Shown: positions 8,145 through 20,100 of the stretch, one piece after another
How the letters are laid out: each line of letters starts with the position of its first letter
Position numbering within the stretch: position 1 is the first letter of the stretch
Position numbers and translations under genes: made by a program
The notes under the pieces: model-generated
Seen by the model: only the letters and a program-made list of their open reading frames with translations
Database searches by the model: none
Told to the model about the DNA's origin: nothing
From: an uncultured Prevotella sp.
GTDB taxonomy: Bacteria > Bacteroidota > Bacteroidia > Bacteroidales > Bacteroidaceae
NCBI GenBank assembly: GCA_945834405.1
Contig: CAMAHD010000003.1
Coordinates: 1 to 52,250 of the forward strand
Length of the DNA: 52,250 bases
Reading direction: 5' to 3'

Positions 8145-11100
8145 TTACAAGTTAATCTTTACTCCAAATGTGAACGAACGTCCCATGGCCAACGTACCGC
8201 AGTCTATACCCTGATAGTATACGCTATTGCCGATACTGAACTCGGGATCATTGCCTGTATATTTCGTGAGGGTGAACAGATTCTGTGCCTCTGCCCAAAT
8301 GGTGAGACCCTGCAACCATGTCCATGAACCGGGAACAGGAACGCTGTATGACAGGTTGAGTGTTTTCAGACGGAGATAGCTTCCGTCTTCTATCCATCTG
8401 TCGCTGAAGCGGTTGTTGCCCATCGGGTCACCATAAGTGGCTCGTGGAAGGTTGGCCTGCTGACCTTCGTAACGCCATCTTCCCACTTCCGCTACCTGTT
8501 GATTATACAAGGTGGCACCAGAGTTGAGGATGGAACGCTGATAGTTGTAAACGTCATTGCCTACACAATAGTTGAAGCCAAGACTGAGGGTCAGCTGTTT
8601 CCAGTTGACAGTAGCAAAGATGTTACCATAGATATCGGGGTTGGGGTCACCAATGACCATACGGTCTGTTTCATCGATGATGCCATTCTCGTCAAGGTCT
8701 GCAAAATGGATGTCACCCGCCCTGAAATACTGTTTGGCTCCGGCAGCATCTTCTATGCAGAGATAACCTTGTGGTGTAGCCTGACGAGCTTCTTCGTCAG
8801 AAGAGAAGACACCCAGCGACTTATAGCCATAGAACAGACCAACAGGCTGGCCAACCTCTGTCAGGAGAGTGGCACCGTATAAGCTGGTCTCAAAGGTGCC
8901 GGCAGGCAGTTTCTTGACTTCATTCTTATAGTGTCCCAAGGAGGCACCCATCTCTACGCGCCAATCTTTGGTTACAACGGGCTTGACGGTGAATGACACT
9001 TCAAAGCCTGTGTTGCGCAGTTCGCCTCCGTTACACCAGTAGTTGTTGATACCTGCAACAGGATTGCTGAAGTTCTGGAGTGTCAGCAAATCAGTGGTGT
9101 TGTGGATGTAATAGTCGAACGAAAGACCCAAACGGTTGTTGAGAAGACGTGACTCCAGACCGACATTCCATTTTGTGGTCGTCTCCCACTTAATCTCATC
9201 ATTACCGATGTTGGTCAGCTGCAGACCTGTTTTCTTGTTGTGGAACTTAACGGCTCCGAAGCTGCTGCGTGCTGCATAGTTGTCGATGTCGTCATTACCG
9301 CTCATGTCAAAACCAGCATTGACGCGGAGATAGTTCACCGTCTTGTTTTTGGGGAACCATGTCTCGTTGGTCAATACCCAACCCAACTGTACGCTGGGGA
9401 ATATGGCCCATTTCACTCCGCAGAGATCCAGACCATCAGCATTCTCGCCGAAGCGGCTGTTGGATTCTGCCAGAAGAGCTACAGAAGCAAAGTATCGGTT
9501 CTGATAGTTGTAATCGGCAGAACCATACCATTGGATGTATTTCCATACATCGTTTGTTCCGTCGGTAATACCACCACTGGCGTTGAGCTGAGGATTCTTG
9601 TCATCAGTCGTTCCTGTAAATTCGGTGGACAGGTTGTTCGCATCAAACGAGAAATAGTTGTACTTGAAACCTCCGCGAACAGCAAGGTCATGGGCATTCC
9701 ACTGCTTTTTCCATGCTGCGAAGGCACCTGCTGCAAAGTTCGTTTCCTCTGCATACAGCGAACCTACCTTGCTTGTCATCGTGCCGACACCCTCTACCTT
9801 AAAAGGAGGAACGCCCTCGAAGGGTCGATAGTATCGTTGTGTGTTACGGTTCAGCATGTAGTTGACCGTGGCACCCACTTGGAGATTGTTCTTGAAGGTG
9901 TATGTAGGACTTAACTGAATCGCGAAGTTGGTGTTCTGCACGATATTTTTATTGTCACCATTTCCGTTCTCGATAATAGCCATCGGGTTGGCAAGTGAGT
10001 ATTTCGTGCCATTATCAATCTGGCTGAACAGGTCATCATAATTGCTCAGAAGGCTGGTAAAGCCACCTACACGTTTATTGTATTGGTATGGTGTTACCAG
10101 TGGCGACTTGATGGCTGCCAGATTGGTAGGAGAGGTGATGGTCGACTTCGTGAAGTCGCCCATAAAGCCATCATCATACAATTCAGTATTGGTGCGGGCA
10201 ATAGAGATGTCGAACTTGGTTTGCAATCCCTTGAATACTTCGATGTCCGTGTTGAATCGGAGATTCATGCGGTCAAAACTTGTATTCTTGACATTCCGTT
10301 CTGCATCCATGTAGCCGACAGAAAGGTTATACATTCCCACGTCGTCACCTCCTTGAACATTGATGCTGTAGTTCTGTGTCAGGGCTGTCTGGTAAATATA
10401 GTCCTGCCAGTCCGTGTCGTTGTGGTATACGTTATAGTAATAACCATTGGGGTCGTCATTCAGGAAACGGAAGGTAGAAATATCCCTGTCTGCCATCTCA
10501 GGCATTGTACCCATGATTTCGGTTGCATAGGTTCGAAACTGAGAAGCATTCATCATGGTCTGAGTCTGAGGAACCAGTGCTACTCCAACGGAAATGTTGG
10601 CATCAATGCGTGTTGCCATGCTATGACCTCTCTTCGTTTCAATGAGAATGACACCATTGGCACCTCGTGAACCATATAATGCAGTAGCATTCTTCAATAC
10701 GGTCACCTTTTCTATATCATCAGTAGAGATATTTGTAAGGAGGTTGTTGAAGTGTCCATGATGTAAGGAAGTGCGATTGTATTGCATGTCAATCTCTACG
10801 CCATCTACTACTATCAGTGGCATACTGTTGGATGTGATAGAGTTCAGACCACGAATGAACATGGCTGCACCTCCCTCCAAGAAACCGCTACGGTTGATGG
10901 AGCGAATGTCTGCGCCCAACTTGTTTCCGATTTCCTGGTCTATACTTGACGCGGTTTGTGTTGAAGTAAATTCATTCTTGGCAGTGATGTCTGTTTTCTT
11001 GCCATACATGGGAAGAAAAGCGTCGCTTAACATCTCAATTCTCACGTTTTGTGTTGAGTCCATGCCTGCCACGCTAACCTGCTGAGACATGAAAGCATCT

Positions 11101-11366
11101 GCATGGACGTAAAGAGACGTTACATGGGCAGGCACCTTGATGGTAAACTCACCTTTTTCATCTGTCATTGCCGTATAGCGGAGGTTGCCGAGGGCTTGCA
11201 GCTGAATACCAGCCAGTGGTGTCTTTGATACTTGGTCGATAATAGTACCCTTCAGCGTCTTCAATTGGGCCATCATCGGCATGCCTGCACCAAGGGCGAG
11301 GGAGCAGAGAGCTAATCTGAGACTGGTTCTCCACATATTCTTGGTTTCAAAAAATGTTCTCATCAT
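8145..11366 (-). CDS. SusC/RagA family TonB-linked outer-membrane protein
   Basis: CarboxypepD_reg-like N-terminus, plug with 'AMFIRGLNSITSNSMPLIVVDGVEI' and 'TVLKNATALYGSRGANGVILIETKRG'. C-terminal beta-barrel. An internal start at 11336 (MWRTSLRLALC...) is plausible. Confidence 0.94.
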   Translation of the reverse strand: MMRTFFETKNMWRTSLRLALCSLALGAGMPMMAQLKTLKGTIIDQVSKTPLAGIQLQALGNLRYTAMTDEKGEFTIKVPAHVTSLYVHADAFMSQQVSVAGMDSTQNVRIEMLSDAFLPMYGKKTDITAKNEFTSTQTASSIDQEIGNKLGADIRSINRSGFLEGGAAMFIRGLNSITSNSMPLIVVDGVEIDMQYNRTSLHHGHFNNLLTNISTDDIEKVTVLKNATALYGSRGANGVILIETKRGHSMATRIDANISVGVALVPQTQTMMNASQFRTYATEIMGTMPEMADRDISTFRFLNDDPNGYYYNVYHNDTDWQDYIYQTALTQNYSINVQGGDDVGMYNLSVGYMDAERNVKNTSFDRMNLRFNTDIEVFKGLQTKFDISIARTNTELYDDGFMGDFTKSTITSPTNLAAIKSPLVTPYQYNKRVGGFTSLLSNYDDLFSQIDNGTKYSLANPMAIIENGNGDNKNIVQNTNFAIQLSPTYTFKNNLQVGATVNYMLNRNTQRYYRPFEGVPPFKVEGVGTMTSKVGSLYAEETNFAAGAFAAWKKQWNAHDLAVRGGFKYNYFSFDANNLSTEFTGTTDDKNPQLNASGGITDGTNDVWKYIQWYGSADYNYQNRYFASVALLAESNSRFGENADGLDLCGVKWAIFPSVQLGWVLTNETWFPKNKTVNYLRVNAGFDMSGNDDIDNYAARSSFGAVKFHNKKTGLQLTNIGNDEIKWETTTKWNVGLESRLLNNRLGLSFDYYIHNTTDLLTLQNFSNPVAGINNYWCNGGELRNTGFEVSFTVKPVVTKDWRVEMGASLGHYKNEVKKLPAGTFETSLYGATLLTEVGQPVGLFYGYKSLGVFSSDEEARQATPQGYLCIEDAAGAKQYFRAGDIHFADLDENGIIDETDRMVIGDPNPDIYGNIFATVNWKQLTLSLGFNYCVGNDVYNYQRSILNSGATLYNQQVAEVGRWRYEGQQANLPRATYGDPMGNNRFSDRWIEDGSYLRLKTLNLSYSVPVPGSWTWLQGLTIWAEAQNLFTLTKYTGNDPEFSIGNSVYYQGIDCGTLAMGRSFTFGVKINL

Positions 11367-11368
11367 AA

Positions 11369-13132
11369 TTACTGATTGGATTTGGATAATTCAACGGGCA
11401 CCATGATTACTCTCGCTATTCGGAGAATACGTGAGTATTTTCCGGTTACATCTTTATGCAGTTTAGGAACGGCAATCTTGATGGTGGGATGACAGTTGGT
11501 CAGATGCCTATAGCATACGTCCAATGTGACATCACCCAAATAAACTGGGTCTAATTTGTTGATATCGTTAGAGAATGCCCATTCCTTGCACTTGCCTTCT
11601 GTGTCTGACGACTTGGGGCCTTCCTTCAAAGGAGTAGGTTCTCCTGGCTTGAAGAACAGCTCCATCGTCTTGGAGGTCTCAGGATTGAACACGTTGATGG
11701 ATGCATTGAATAAGCTGGGCAACATTTCTGGCTCGGGTTCATAAGCAGCGTGGTCTGCGTCGCCATCTGGTGGCAGCATGATGCAATAGACACTGTATGT
11801 TCCGGCTGTAACCGAATTGATGTTGTAGTAGATAGACATTTCGCTGGATGTCAGCTTCGGTTCTAACCTTTCGTATTTGATGGTTCCGGTGTTGAACAGT
11901 TTAGGCAAGCAGAAGTCAAATGCGGGCAAATCGCTTCTCAGATTGGTGACGGTGTAGCTTACCGGAGTGTTTGCATATTTGTATGCATTGCAGTTGCTGC
12001 GTGATGCATAGCTTGTATACCACTCCCATGGTTTGAACGCCAGAGAATCCATTACATAGCCCATACCGTTGCTCATCTGAATTTCAGCTGACTTGTAGCG
12101 CAGAATCTCGTCAGGATTGCTGAACTTTCCGTATACCGTACATTGAAGGGTGTCGTTAAAGTCGGGATTCACACCTTCCAACCAGCGGTTGTACCAGTTC
12201 TTTGTGCTGAAAACCAGTGGCAAAGCAATTAGCTGTCGTGTAAGAGAATCAGAGAGATAGGCAGCGTTGACCTCGTCAGTAACCTGTTCCTGCTTAAACG
12301 TGGTTTTATCCATGTAGAAGTTCTCTGAGATAACCTTTCCCTTGCTGTAATTGTATCTTTTCTTGATGGTTTCATAAGCTTTCAGCCATGCCTCATTGGT
12401 GGGGAGAAGCATGACAAACGAGCTGTCTTCAAGGTCGATGTCAGCGTCCATGTCATTCAAAAGACTATTTTCGAGAATCATGACAGAGTCTTCCCACGTC
12501 TGAATACCGTCTACGATAGGACCAGCGACGCTGTTGTTTTCGTCCAGAATCTTCTGCTCGTACTGAAGAATGTATTTAGCCAGGGAGTCATTTTCCTGAT
12601 TGGCTGTCAGATACTCATAGAAATTATAGTGGTAGATAGCTTCACCGTCCAATGTGTAGAGTACACCGTTGCTTCCAGGCACATTGCTTTTGGCTATCTG
12701 AACGCCTCCGAATGTCCCTTTCTCATGGTTGCCTTCAAAGGAATAAGTCTTTGAGTTAAGCGTCTGAATACGCTCGTTGATGGGAGAGGAGATGTAATGG
12801 TTGAAATTGGCAATGTGGTTCTCGATGAATTTGAAGCGAAGGTCACTGCTGTCTGCCGCTGACCACTTGTCGAAGTCAAAGGTTTCGTTCAAGGGAGCCC
12901 ATACGGTGTAAGTACGAGAGGCTGACAACAATTTGTCGTAGCCAGATTTCTGAACCAGACTGGCAAACTGACTGAGCTCCTGGTTGTTTTTGATGTTTTC
13001 CCATAGGGTCAACGAGGCTGACACATTGTTTTCCGCTGGTACCTCGTTGTAGTCATCAAAGTCGGAGCATGATGTGGCAGCCAAGCATGTGGCTACCATC
13101 ATCGTGATTCCTATATTATAATAATGTTTCAT
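11369..13132 (-). CDS. Fasciclin (FAS1)-domain lipoprotein
   Basis: Lipobox 'AATSCSDFDDYNE'. FAS1-like segments 'ELSQFASLVQKSGYDKLLSASRTYTVWAPLNETFD' and 'SSFVMLLPTNEAWLKAYETIKK'. Confidence 0.82.
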   Translation of the reverse strand: MKHYYNIGITMMVATCLAATSCSDFDDYNEVPAENNVSASLTLWENIKNNQELSQFASLVQKSGYDKLLSASRTYTVWAPLNETFDFDKWSAADSSDLRFKFIENHIANFNHYISSPINERIQTLNSKTYSFEGNHEKGTFGGVQIAKSNVPGSNGVLYTLDGEAIYHYNFYEYLTANQENDSLAKYILQYEQKILDENNSVAGPIVDGIQTWEDSVMILENSLLNDMDADIDLEDSSFVMLLPTNEAWLKAYETIKKRYNYSKGKVISENFYMDKTTFKQEQVTDEVNAAYLSDSLTRQLIALPLVFSTKNWYNRWLEGVNPDFNDTLQCTVYGKFSNPDEILRYKSAEIQMSNGMGYVMDSLAFKPWEWYTSYASRSNCNAYKYANTPVSYTVTNLRSDLPAFDFCLPKLFNTGTIKYERLEPKLTSSEMSIYYNINSVTAGTYSVYCIMLPPDGDADHAAYEPEPEMLPSLFNASINVFNPETSKTMELFFKPGEPTPLKEGPKSSDTEGKCKEWAFSNDINKLDPVYLGDVTLDVCYRHLTNCHPTIKIAVPKLHKDVTGKYSRILRIARVIMVPVELSKSNQ

Positions 13133-13188
13133 AGATGCGTTGTTATTTTGTTCTCAGGTCGATGCTCTGTGAGCTGCAACCTATGGAA

Positions 13189-15309
13189 TTAATACCAGTC
13201 TTCTGAATACTGTTCATTATTAATCACTGAGGTCGGAACGAGTTCAATGAAGTCGAGCTGCCATTTCAGGTTCGTGTCGTCAATGACACTCTTGATACGG
13301 AACCAGTGGTCTTCACTTTGCAGATAGTGTTCTGTTCCTAACAACAGTCTCAGTGTGGTCAGCGTAGGAGCTTCACCGCGACAGTTGACACCTTCTGCAT
13401 CACCACTTGTAACGTTGGTACCTCCAAAGAAACTGTAGGGACCGCGCATGTAACCCCTGTTGCGCATGGCTTGGTCAGAAGCGATACCGTCGTCATCTTC
13501 TTCGTAGAATTTCGTCCATCCAATCAGCGGGTCATCAGCCTGAATACGAGCGTCAAGAGGAATGCCCAGGGCGCGCATGGAGTTCTTGGCACTGCTATTT
13601 CCCATGTAGAACTGCATCATGCCTGCATGGTCCATAGGTGTATAGAAGAGACGTAACTCATAATCACCCGTTGGAACAGGAGGAATGCGGATAGCCAAGT
13701 CGTAGTTGCCCCACCCTTGGAAAGCATCTGCCTGATATGCTCGATACCAACCTTTTACGTTGTAGCGGAGAACCGTTTCTGAAGAATAGCAAACGACGTT
13801 GTCAAAGAAGTTCAAGGGGAATGCAATACGTGCACCATGGCCGCCGCCATTCAGTCCGCTTGCCTCATTGACAGAGAGATAGCGGAATCCATTGTTCACC
13901 AACTCGGGAAGGAAGGTGGAGGAGTCGAAGCGCAGACGCTCCTTCAAGACGCCTTGTGGCACTTGCTGGTCATAAACCAGTATGCTCTTGATAGGAATGA
14001 TATAACCATTGCGTGTGCTGGACTTATCTTTGATGGATTCGTCAGGATTTTCCACTTCAACACCCTCAAAGATTACGGGATGCATGGTACTTGAACCCAT
14101 TGAGCGTGTCTGGTCTGTCAACGTGTTGTTTTGTATGTAACGGTTGATATAGATTCTTGAACCGCGAGTGTTACGAGGATTCCAGATCTTCAGCAGCGTA
14201 TGTGGCAGCATGGTCTCATAGTAATCGTAAGGTTCACCACCGTTGGTATAGTTCCAAAGCAAACCTGCGGGGGGATTGCTGTTGCTGCTTCCAGGTTTCA
14301 TGAAGACCAGCTGATTGTATGGCATACCACAGTAAAGGATATGATAAGCTACAAACATGTTCACTACATTGAAACGGTTTTCATAATCCGTGCCAGTACT
14401 GATTTGCTGACCTGTTTCTGCTGCATAATCATACCACTGGGTAGCATTGCCATAGTATTGCTTGCATTTTTCTACCAGATCTTCGAAACTGTTGATGCCT
14501 GCTTTTGCCAGCACTGCATCAGATTCTGCAAAGACAGTGAATTTGACATCGCAGGTTTTCGGCCAATAACATTCGGCATTACTTGCAGTAACGTCTGTCG
14601 CATCAGACAGCTCATACTTGATGGCCTGACCAAATTCGTCGGTTTTCTGTACTGTTGCTATAGAGTCTGCCAGACCTGTCTTTCTCAATGCTTCAGCAAA
14701 AATGCTGAACCCTTCCAGTTCTGCAAACACATCATACAGTTTGCTGTTGTTACGGGGAATGACTTTGTCCAATCGGTAAAGAATACCATTGCTGGCTTCC
14801 ACTTCACCTGATACGTCGTTACTGCCGATGATGCGTGCCTGACTGTTCAGCAGGATGAGACCATCGTTGTCTACGCTGCTGTTCATGGCGCGTCTCAGCA
14901 TGGTGGTTATCGTCTTGCCATTACCGCCCAAGTCGCTCAAGGGTTGCAGTGTGGAAGCGAGATGATACAGTGCAATGTCTTCGCAAAGGCTATCAGACAT
15001 GCCTTCCAAGGAATTCGACTCCATTCCATTGTGATTCTCCATGGTTGGGTCTTTATAAAGGCTGTCTATGTATGCCATGACTGCCTCATTGGAGGGCGCA
15101 AAACAGGTATATTGACCATACGACTTCATCATGCGGTCCATTCCACTACGCTTGAGGATATAGTTGAATGCCGTGAGAGTGGAGTCTGAATCAATCATCG
15201 AACCAATGGTCTCCTGGGTTTCCGTGAAACGGCTTGATTCATCTGGCTCTGGATTACAGGCAGTGAGACAAAGCGCCACGGTTGCGAGGCCTCCCAAAAA
15301 TCTTTTCAT
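13189..15309 (-). CDS. Fasciclin (FAS1)-domain lipoprotein
   Basis: ORF opens at 15363, but the signal peptide MKRFLGGLATVALCLTAC starts at 15309. FAS1 motifs 'TAFNYILKRSGMDRMMKSYGQYTCFAPSNEAVMAYI' and 'LEGFSIFAEALRKTGLAD...FTVFAESDAVL'. Confidence 0.85.
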   Translation of the reverse strand: MKRFLGGLATVALCLTACNPEPDESSRFTETQETIGSMIDSDSTLTAFNYILKRSGMDRMMKSYGQYTCFAPSNEAVMAYIDSLYKDPTMENHNGMESNSLEGMSDSLCEDIALYHLASTLQPLSDLGGNGKTITTMLRRAMNSSVDNDGLILLNSQARIIGSNDVSGEVEASNGILYRLDKVIPRNNSKLYDVFAELEGFSIFAEALRKTGLADSIATVQKTDEFGQAIKYELSDATDVTASNAECYWPKTCDVKFTVFAESDAVLAKAGINSFEDLVEKCKQYYGNATQWYDYAAETGQQISTGTDYENRFNVVNMFVAYHILYCGMPYNQLVFMKPGSSNSNPPAGLLWNYTNGGEPYDYYETMLPHTLLKIWNPRNTRGSRIYINRYIQNNTLTDQTRSMGSSTMHPVIFEGVEVENPDESIKDKSSTRNGYIIPIKSILVYDQQVPQGVLKERLRFDSSTFLPELVNNGFRYLSVNEASGLNGGGHGARIAFPLNFFDNVVCYSSETVLRYNVKGWYRAYQADAFQGWGNYDLAIRIPPVPTGDYELRLFYTPMDHAGMMQFYMGNSSAKNSMRALGIPLDARIQADDPLIGWTKFYEEDDDGIASDQAMRNRGYMRGPYSFFGGTNVTSGDAEGVNCRGEAPTLTTLRLLLGTEHYLQSEDHWFRIKSVIDDTNLKWQLDFIELVPTSVINNEQYSEDWY

Positions 15310-15365
15310 ATCGAGTATTGTCATATTGATTACTAATTTAGCAGTTTCTTTTTTTGACGACATGT

Positions 15366-17129
15366 TTAGTCCTCATCGGTGTACATCGGGTTCTGTCTCA
15401 ACCACCCTCTGCACGTGATGATGTCATTATGCGGAACAGGCAGATAAAGGCGAGGTTCTTCCTTCATCTTGTTGGTGCGTGAGGCACCGTTGTCATATTT
15501 GCGACCTACAATATCAAGGAATTCCTGATAGTTTTTCATATAACTTCCCTGTTCTACCATCAAAGTGGAGTAGTTGCAAGGTGTTTCCTGATGACGATAA
15601 TTGTATCTCAGGATGTCATACCATCGCTTGCCTTCAAAACACAGCTCGCGGAAACGTTCCTGTAATACCAGTTTTTCCATGACTGCAGGATCGTTCTTCT
15701 TGTAATCCTTGTACAGAGAGGCAGACCACTGGCTTTCGTCAAGTGAACGCTTGTAAACCTGATTCACCAAATCCAAAGCTTCAGTAAGGCGTTCTGCATT
15801 CAGATTGGTGCCTTCCGTGTCTTCCTCACTCGTGACCTCACCACTGTTGTTTGCCAATGCCACGAGTGCTTCTGCCTTCATCAGCATGATGTCAGCTAAA
15901 CGATAGACAATGAAGTTCTGGTCAAAATAGTCATAGGTACGTACTGCCGTGCTGTTGTCACCCGATGTTGGCAACGAATTCGAAAACCATGCTGAAGTAG
16001 CTGTTCCCTTACGTATATTGAACTGGCTTGACTTGCCATCGCCAACACTGTAGCAATTGTTCCAATAGCGGCAGTCATATTGGTTGGTGTAGATGGCTTC
16101 CAGAGCATCAGGCTCAGAGCTGTTTTTCACAGAACCGAAGTTGAGCGCTGCCTGCAAATAGGCATTTTTGCCATTTTTCTTGTATTCGTAATACATCTGC
16201 GCCAGACCTGTATTCGTACTGGTGCTGTTGGCTCCGCTGAATTGCATCTCGAATATACTTTCTTCGGCATTCTGCGTCACATAAAGGTCTACAAACGCTC
16301 TTCCACCGATGGTCAGAGGATAGTCGAGTTTCTCAGAAACGACATCAGTTACGATATGCTGACTCTTCTTGGATTCGATGACCTTGTTGCAATAGTCTAC
16401 GCAAGCCTGATAGTCCTCGTTGTTGTGGAGTACAGAGCCTCTCCAGAGATAGATGTCTGCAAGGATAGACTGAATGGCATCTTTGGTAATCCAGCCTACA
16501 CGTTTCCAACCGTTCATCCTGGGTGAAAGTGCATTTTTTTCAGCCTCCAGCAGGTCGTCAATACACAATTGCAACACCTCTGTAGGTGGGAGCTGGTTAA
16601 CCTGCATTCCTTGGCTGGAAGACATGTATGCTGTTGTCGTGTAAGGTACGTCACGGAATGTCCTTACTAAATAGAAGTAACAGAGCGCGCGCAGACTCAG
16701 CATCTGTGAACGGTCAGCCAAATAGTCGCCTTCTGCATAGTTGGGGTCTATGTCCATCACAGCCTTGGCTTTCTCCAAAACGATATTGCAATAGTTGATG
16801 ACCGAGTAAAGCGAAGACCAGTCAGAGAAGGTGTTGGTCGTTTCTATATTCACTTCCTGTATCTGGTTGAGTGCAATATAGGTTCCGTCAGAAGCGGGAA
16901 CGCCAGAGTTCAGCAACAGTTCGTCAGAACGGAAACCTCCCCACACAATGAGACGCTTCTGAACTTCAGTGCTGGAGAATTGTTTGTAGGCTCCGTTAAC
17001 CATGAGAGCTACGTCTGACTTTGACTGCCAGAAGTCCTCGTCAACGGTCTTGTCGTTGGGCAGCAACTCCATGTCCATACATGCAGACATCAGGCCAGCT
17101 GCCAATATCATTGATAAATATTTTTTCAT
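15366..17129 (-). CDS. SusD/RagB family outer-membrane lipoprotein
   Basis: Lipobox 'GLMSACMDMELLP'. 'LRALCYFYLVRTFRDVPYTT' and 'LVLQERFRELCFEGKRWYDILRYN' are SusD hallmarks. Confidence 0.94.
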   Translation of the reverse strand: MKKYLSMILAAGLMSACMDMELLPNDKTVDEDFWQSKSDVALMVNGAYKQFSSTEVQKRLIVWGGFRSDELLLNSGVPASDGTYIALNQIQEVNIETTNTFSDWSSLYSVINYCNIVLEKAKAVMDIDPNYAEGDYLADRSQMLSLRALCYFYLVRTFRDVPYTTTAYMSSSQGMQVNQLPPTEVLQLCIDDLLEAEKNALSPRMNGWKRVGWITKDAIQSILADIYLWRGSVLHNNEDYQACVDYCNKVIESKKSQHIVTDVVSEKLDYPLTIGGRAFVDLYVTQNAEESIFEMQFSGANSTSTNTGLAQMYYEYKKNGKNAYLQAALNFGSVKNSSEPDALEAIYTNQYDCRYWNNCYSVGDGKSSQFNIRKGTATSAWFSNSLPTSGDNSTAVRTYDYFDQNFIVYRLADIMLMKAEALVALANNSGEVTSEEDTEGTNLNAERLTEALDLVNQVYKRSLDESQWSASLYKDYKKNDPAVMEKLVLQERFRELCFEGKRWYDILRYNYRHQETPCNYSTLMVEQGSYMKNYQEFLDIVGRKYDNGASRTNKMKEEPRLYLPVPHNDIITCRGWLRQNPMYTDED

Positions 17130-17142
17130 TCTTCAGACAGTT

Positions 17143-20100
17143 TTAGAATCCAATGTTAATACTTGCAGTGAATTGCTTGGAGCGAGGAGTCTGAGAGTTG
17201 TCAGAAGCGACACCCCATCCCTTAGCGGAAACCTCAGGGTCTGTACCGCTATACTTTGTCCAGCAATAGAGATTGTCCATAGAGAAGTACAGGTCGACTT
17301 GGTTCAATCCCATACCCTTTACCCATTTCTTGGGCAGCTTATAAGCTATTTGGAGGTTCTGGAAACGTACGAAAGAGCCGTCCTCTACATAGCGGTCTGA
17401 ACCCTGCCAGTTGTAAGCTACGTTATACATGGCGCGAGGCATCGGAGTAACATCGCCATCCTTACGCCAGCGATAGTTAACGGTTGCACTCTGGTTGTAG
17501 GTGGTATACATTTTTTCAAGGTCCATACGGGCGAAATTGACAACCTTGTTGCCAAAACGATACATGAAACGTCCTTTCAAGGTCAAGTTGCCATACTTGA
17601 AGGTGAGGTTGAAACCTCCGTTTACCTTGGGCTGTGAGCTGCCTAAGTAAACAACGTCAAGCTGGTTGATCTGACCATCGTGGTTGATGTCTTCATAGAT
17701 AGCATCACCACCATTGAACTTGTAAGTGCTTGTTCCCTCGTTATAGTTGTAGGTCATGCGCTTGGGCTTTCCTGACTCCTTGTCCATCAGTACCATACCC
17801 TGTGCGTCTGTAGCTACTGGGGCAGTCTTGCCTTCTGCCAGCATTCCGTTTATCCATGCTTCATACTGGGCAGTGCTCAGGTTGTGCTGTTTGCTGTAGT
17901 TCTCCAGATATTCATAAGAGTATTGATAAACTCCTTTGTAACGGAATCCATAGATAGAACCCAGCGCATTGCCTATCTGTACACGCTGTACGTAGGTGCC
18001 TCGGCTACTGTAGTTCCACTTGGCATTGAGCGAATTGAGCACTGTCTCGTCCATGTCGGTCAGCTCATTGGCATTCTGTGCGATGTTAAAGCTGGCACTG
18101 ACAGAGAATTTGCCTTTCTTGATAAAGTCGCGGGCATTGAGGGTCAACTCCCATCCCTGGTTCTTCATCGAACCCACGTTAGCGTAGGAGAGCTGTGAGA
18201 AACCTGTCATCGTGGGAATGCTCAACTTCTCCATCAGCAGGTCGGTGGTCTTCTTATAATAGTAGTCGAAATCTACTTCAAACTTGTTGTTGAGCAGTCC
18301 AACATTAAAACCAAGGTTGATGGCTTCGGTCTTTTCTACGTTCAGGTCATCCAGTTTCATGCCGTCCAGAGATGCAACGGGAACCCATCCTACAGAAGGA
18401 CCGAACTGAGAACTGCTGGTATTGTAACTGTTGTAGAACAGGTAATCCTTACCTGGCTGCTTGCCTACGATACCCCAGCTGGCGCGCAGACCTAACATGG
18501 ACAACCATGACTGGGTCGGTGCCATGAATGCCTCTTCACTGATGTTGTAGCGCAGAGAAACACCGGGAGAGTGTACCCACTTGTTCTTCGGACCCAATCG
18601 TGAGGTTCCGTCCATACGGTAGGAGAAGCTGGCGATATAGCGTTCCTTATAAGAGATGAATCCGTTGAAAATCAGGTTCTGAGAGTTGAATTCCGAACTG
18701 CTGCTGGTCATGCTGTTTAGGTCGGCAGGTACGTTGGGGGCAGTCAGTCCATTGGGCAACTGACGCATGGTTACTGACTGACTGTTGTATTTCTCATTGC
18801 CCATCTCATATTGGGCCATCACCTGTCCGTTCCAGTTGTCGTTGCCAAACCAAGGAGTGTAGGTAAGAGACGTACGTCCGTTAATCTTGAAACGGTTAGA
18901 TTCTGTTGTCGTAGCCACATTGTAATTGGCATTGTCCCAAGAGTCTGTTGTAAGTGCTGCAGGACAATATGTAGGCGAGTTGTTCGCGTAGATGTCAAAA
19001 TATACTCGTCCGTTGAAGGTGAGTCGATGCTTGCCTTCCTCTATGCCCAGCAACTCGTATTTGATGTTGAAGTCGGGAGTCAGACGGTATACTTTCTCTC
19101 GGTTGGTAGCCAGGTTGGCGATGGCAACGGGGTTACCCAATGAGCGGATGTCGCGCAATTCATAAGACGAGTAGTTTCCGTTGGCGGGAGTATTCAGATA
19201 TTTATTGTCGCCAGAAGGATTCATGATGTAATATTCATCCGTGTTGTTGCCATAAGCATCCTGACGATAGACAGACATGTTTGGTGCCAACTTCTGGGCA
19301 ATACTGAGCAACTCATTTTTGTTGTATTTATAGTTCTTTTGGTTGTCAGTATAAGTGAGGGCGAAGTTGGTTGAGAAACGAATGCGCTCACTGACATTGA
19401 AGTCAAGTGCAAGACGAGTAGTAAAACGATCCAGCACCTGCTTGATGATGGTACCCGTCTGGTGGGTATAGCCGGCACTGATACGGAAGGTCGCTTTCTG
19501 ACCACCGCCTGACAGGTTGAGCGAGTAGTCATGCTTCTGACCGAACTGCGTAACCTCGTCCACCCAGTCGGTGTTGTTGTTCCAGTTCTCAGACTCAGCC
19601 CATCTGTCACCCAGATAGTTCAACTCATAGATGCCATTGGTGGCATTGGGTGCCTGGTTGGGATTGTAAAAGGCTTCTTTCATCAACATGGTGTAGTCGT
19701 CACCGTTCAGCAAGGTATAACCGTCGGGCTGCCAGGTGCCAGAGAACATGTATTTGAAGTTGACACGTGTTTTGCCTCGTGCGCCTCGTTTCGTTGTAAT
19801 CTTGATAACACCGTTTGAACCGTTGACACCCCAGATAGCCGTCGCAGCCGCGTCTTTCAAAACGGTGATGCTGGCAATATCCTCCACATTGACCGAAAGG
19901 AGCGATGCATATTGTTCTTCGCTTGCATTGGAAAAGTCGAAGTTTTCATCGGGGTTATCGAAAATCTGGTCGTCAACAACAATCAGAGGGTTAGAGTCTC
20001 CATTGATAGTGGTCACACCGCGCAAGCGCATTTGCGTACCAGCTCCCAGGTTACCAGAGTTGGACACGATATCCAAACCGGCAATCTCTCCCTGGAGAGC

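Noticed and set aside
9240-9914. 224-aa plus-strand ORF antisense to the second SusC
   Set aside because: Shadow ORF over a clear SusC beta-barrel coding region.
10083-10670. 195-aa plus-strand ORF antisense to SusC
   Set aside because: Same reason: no motifs, overlaps a confident CDS.
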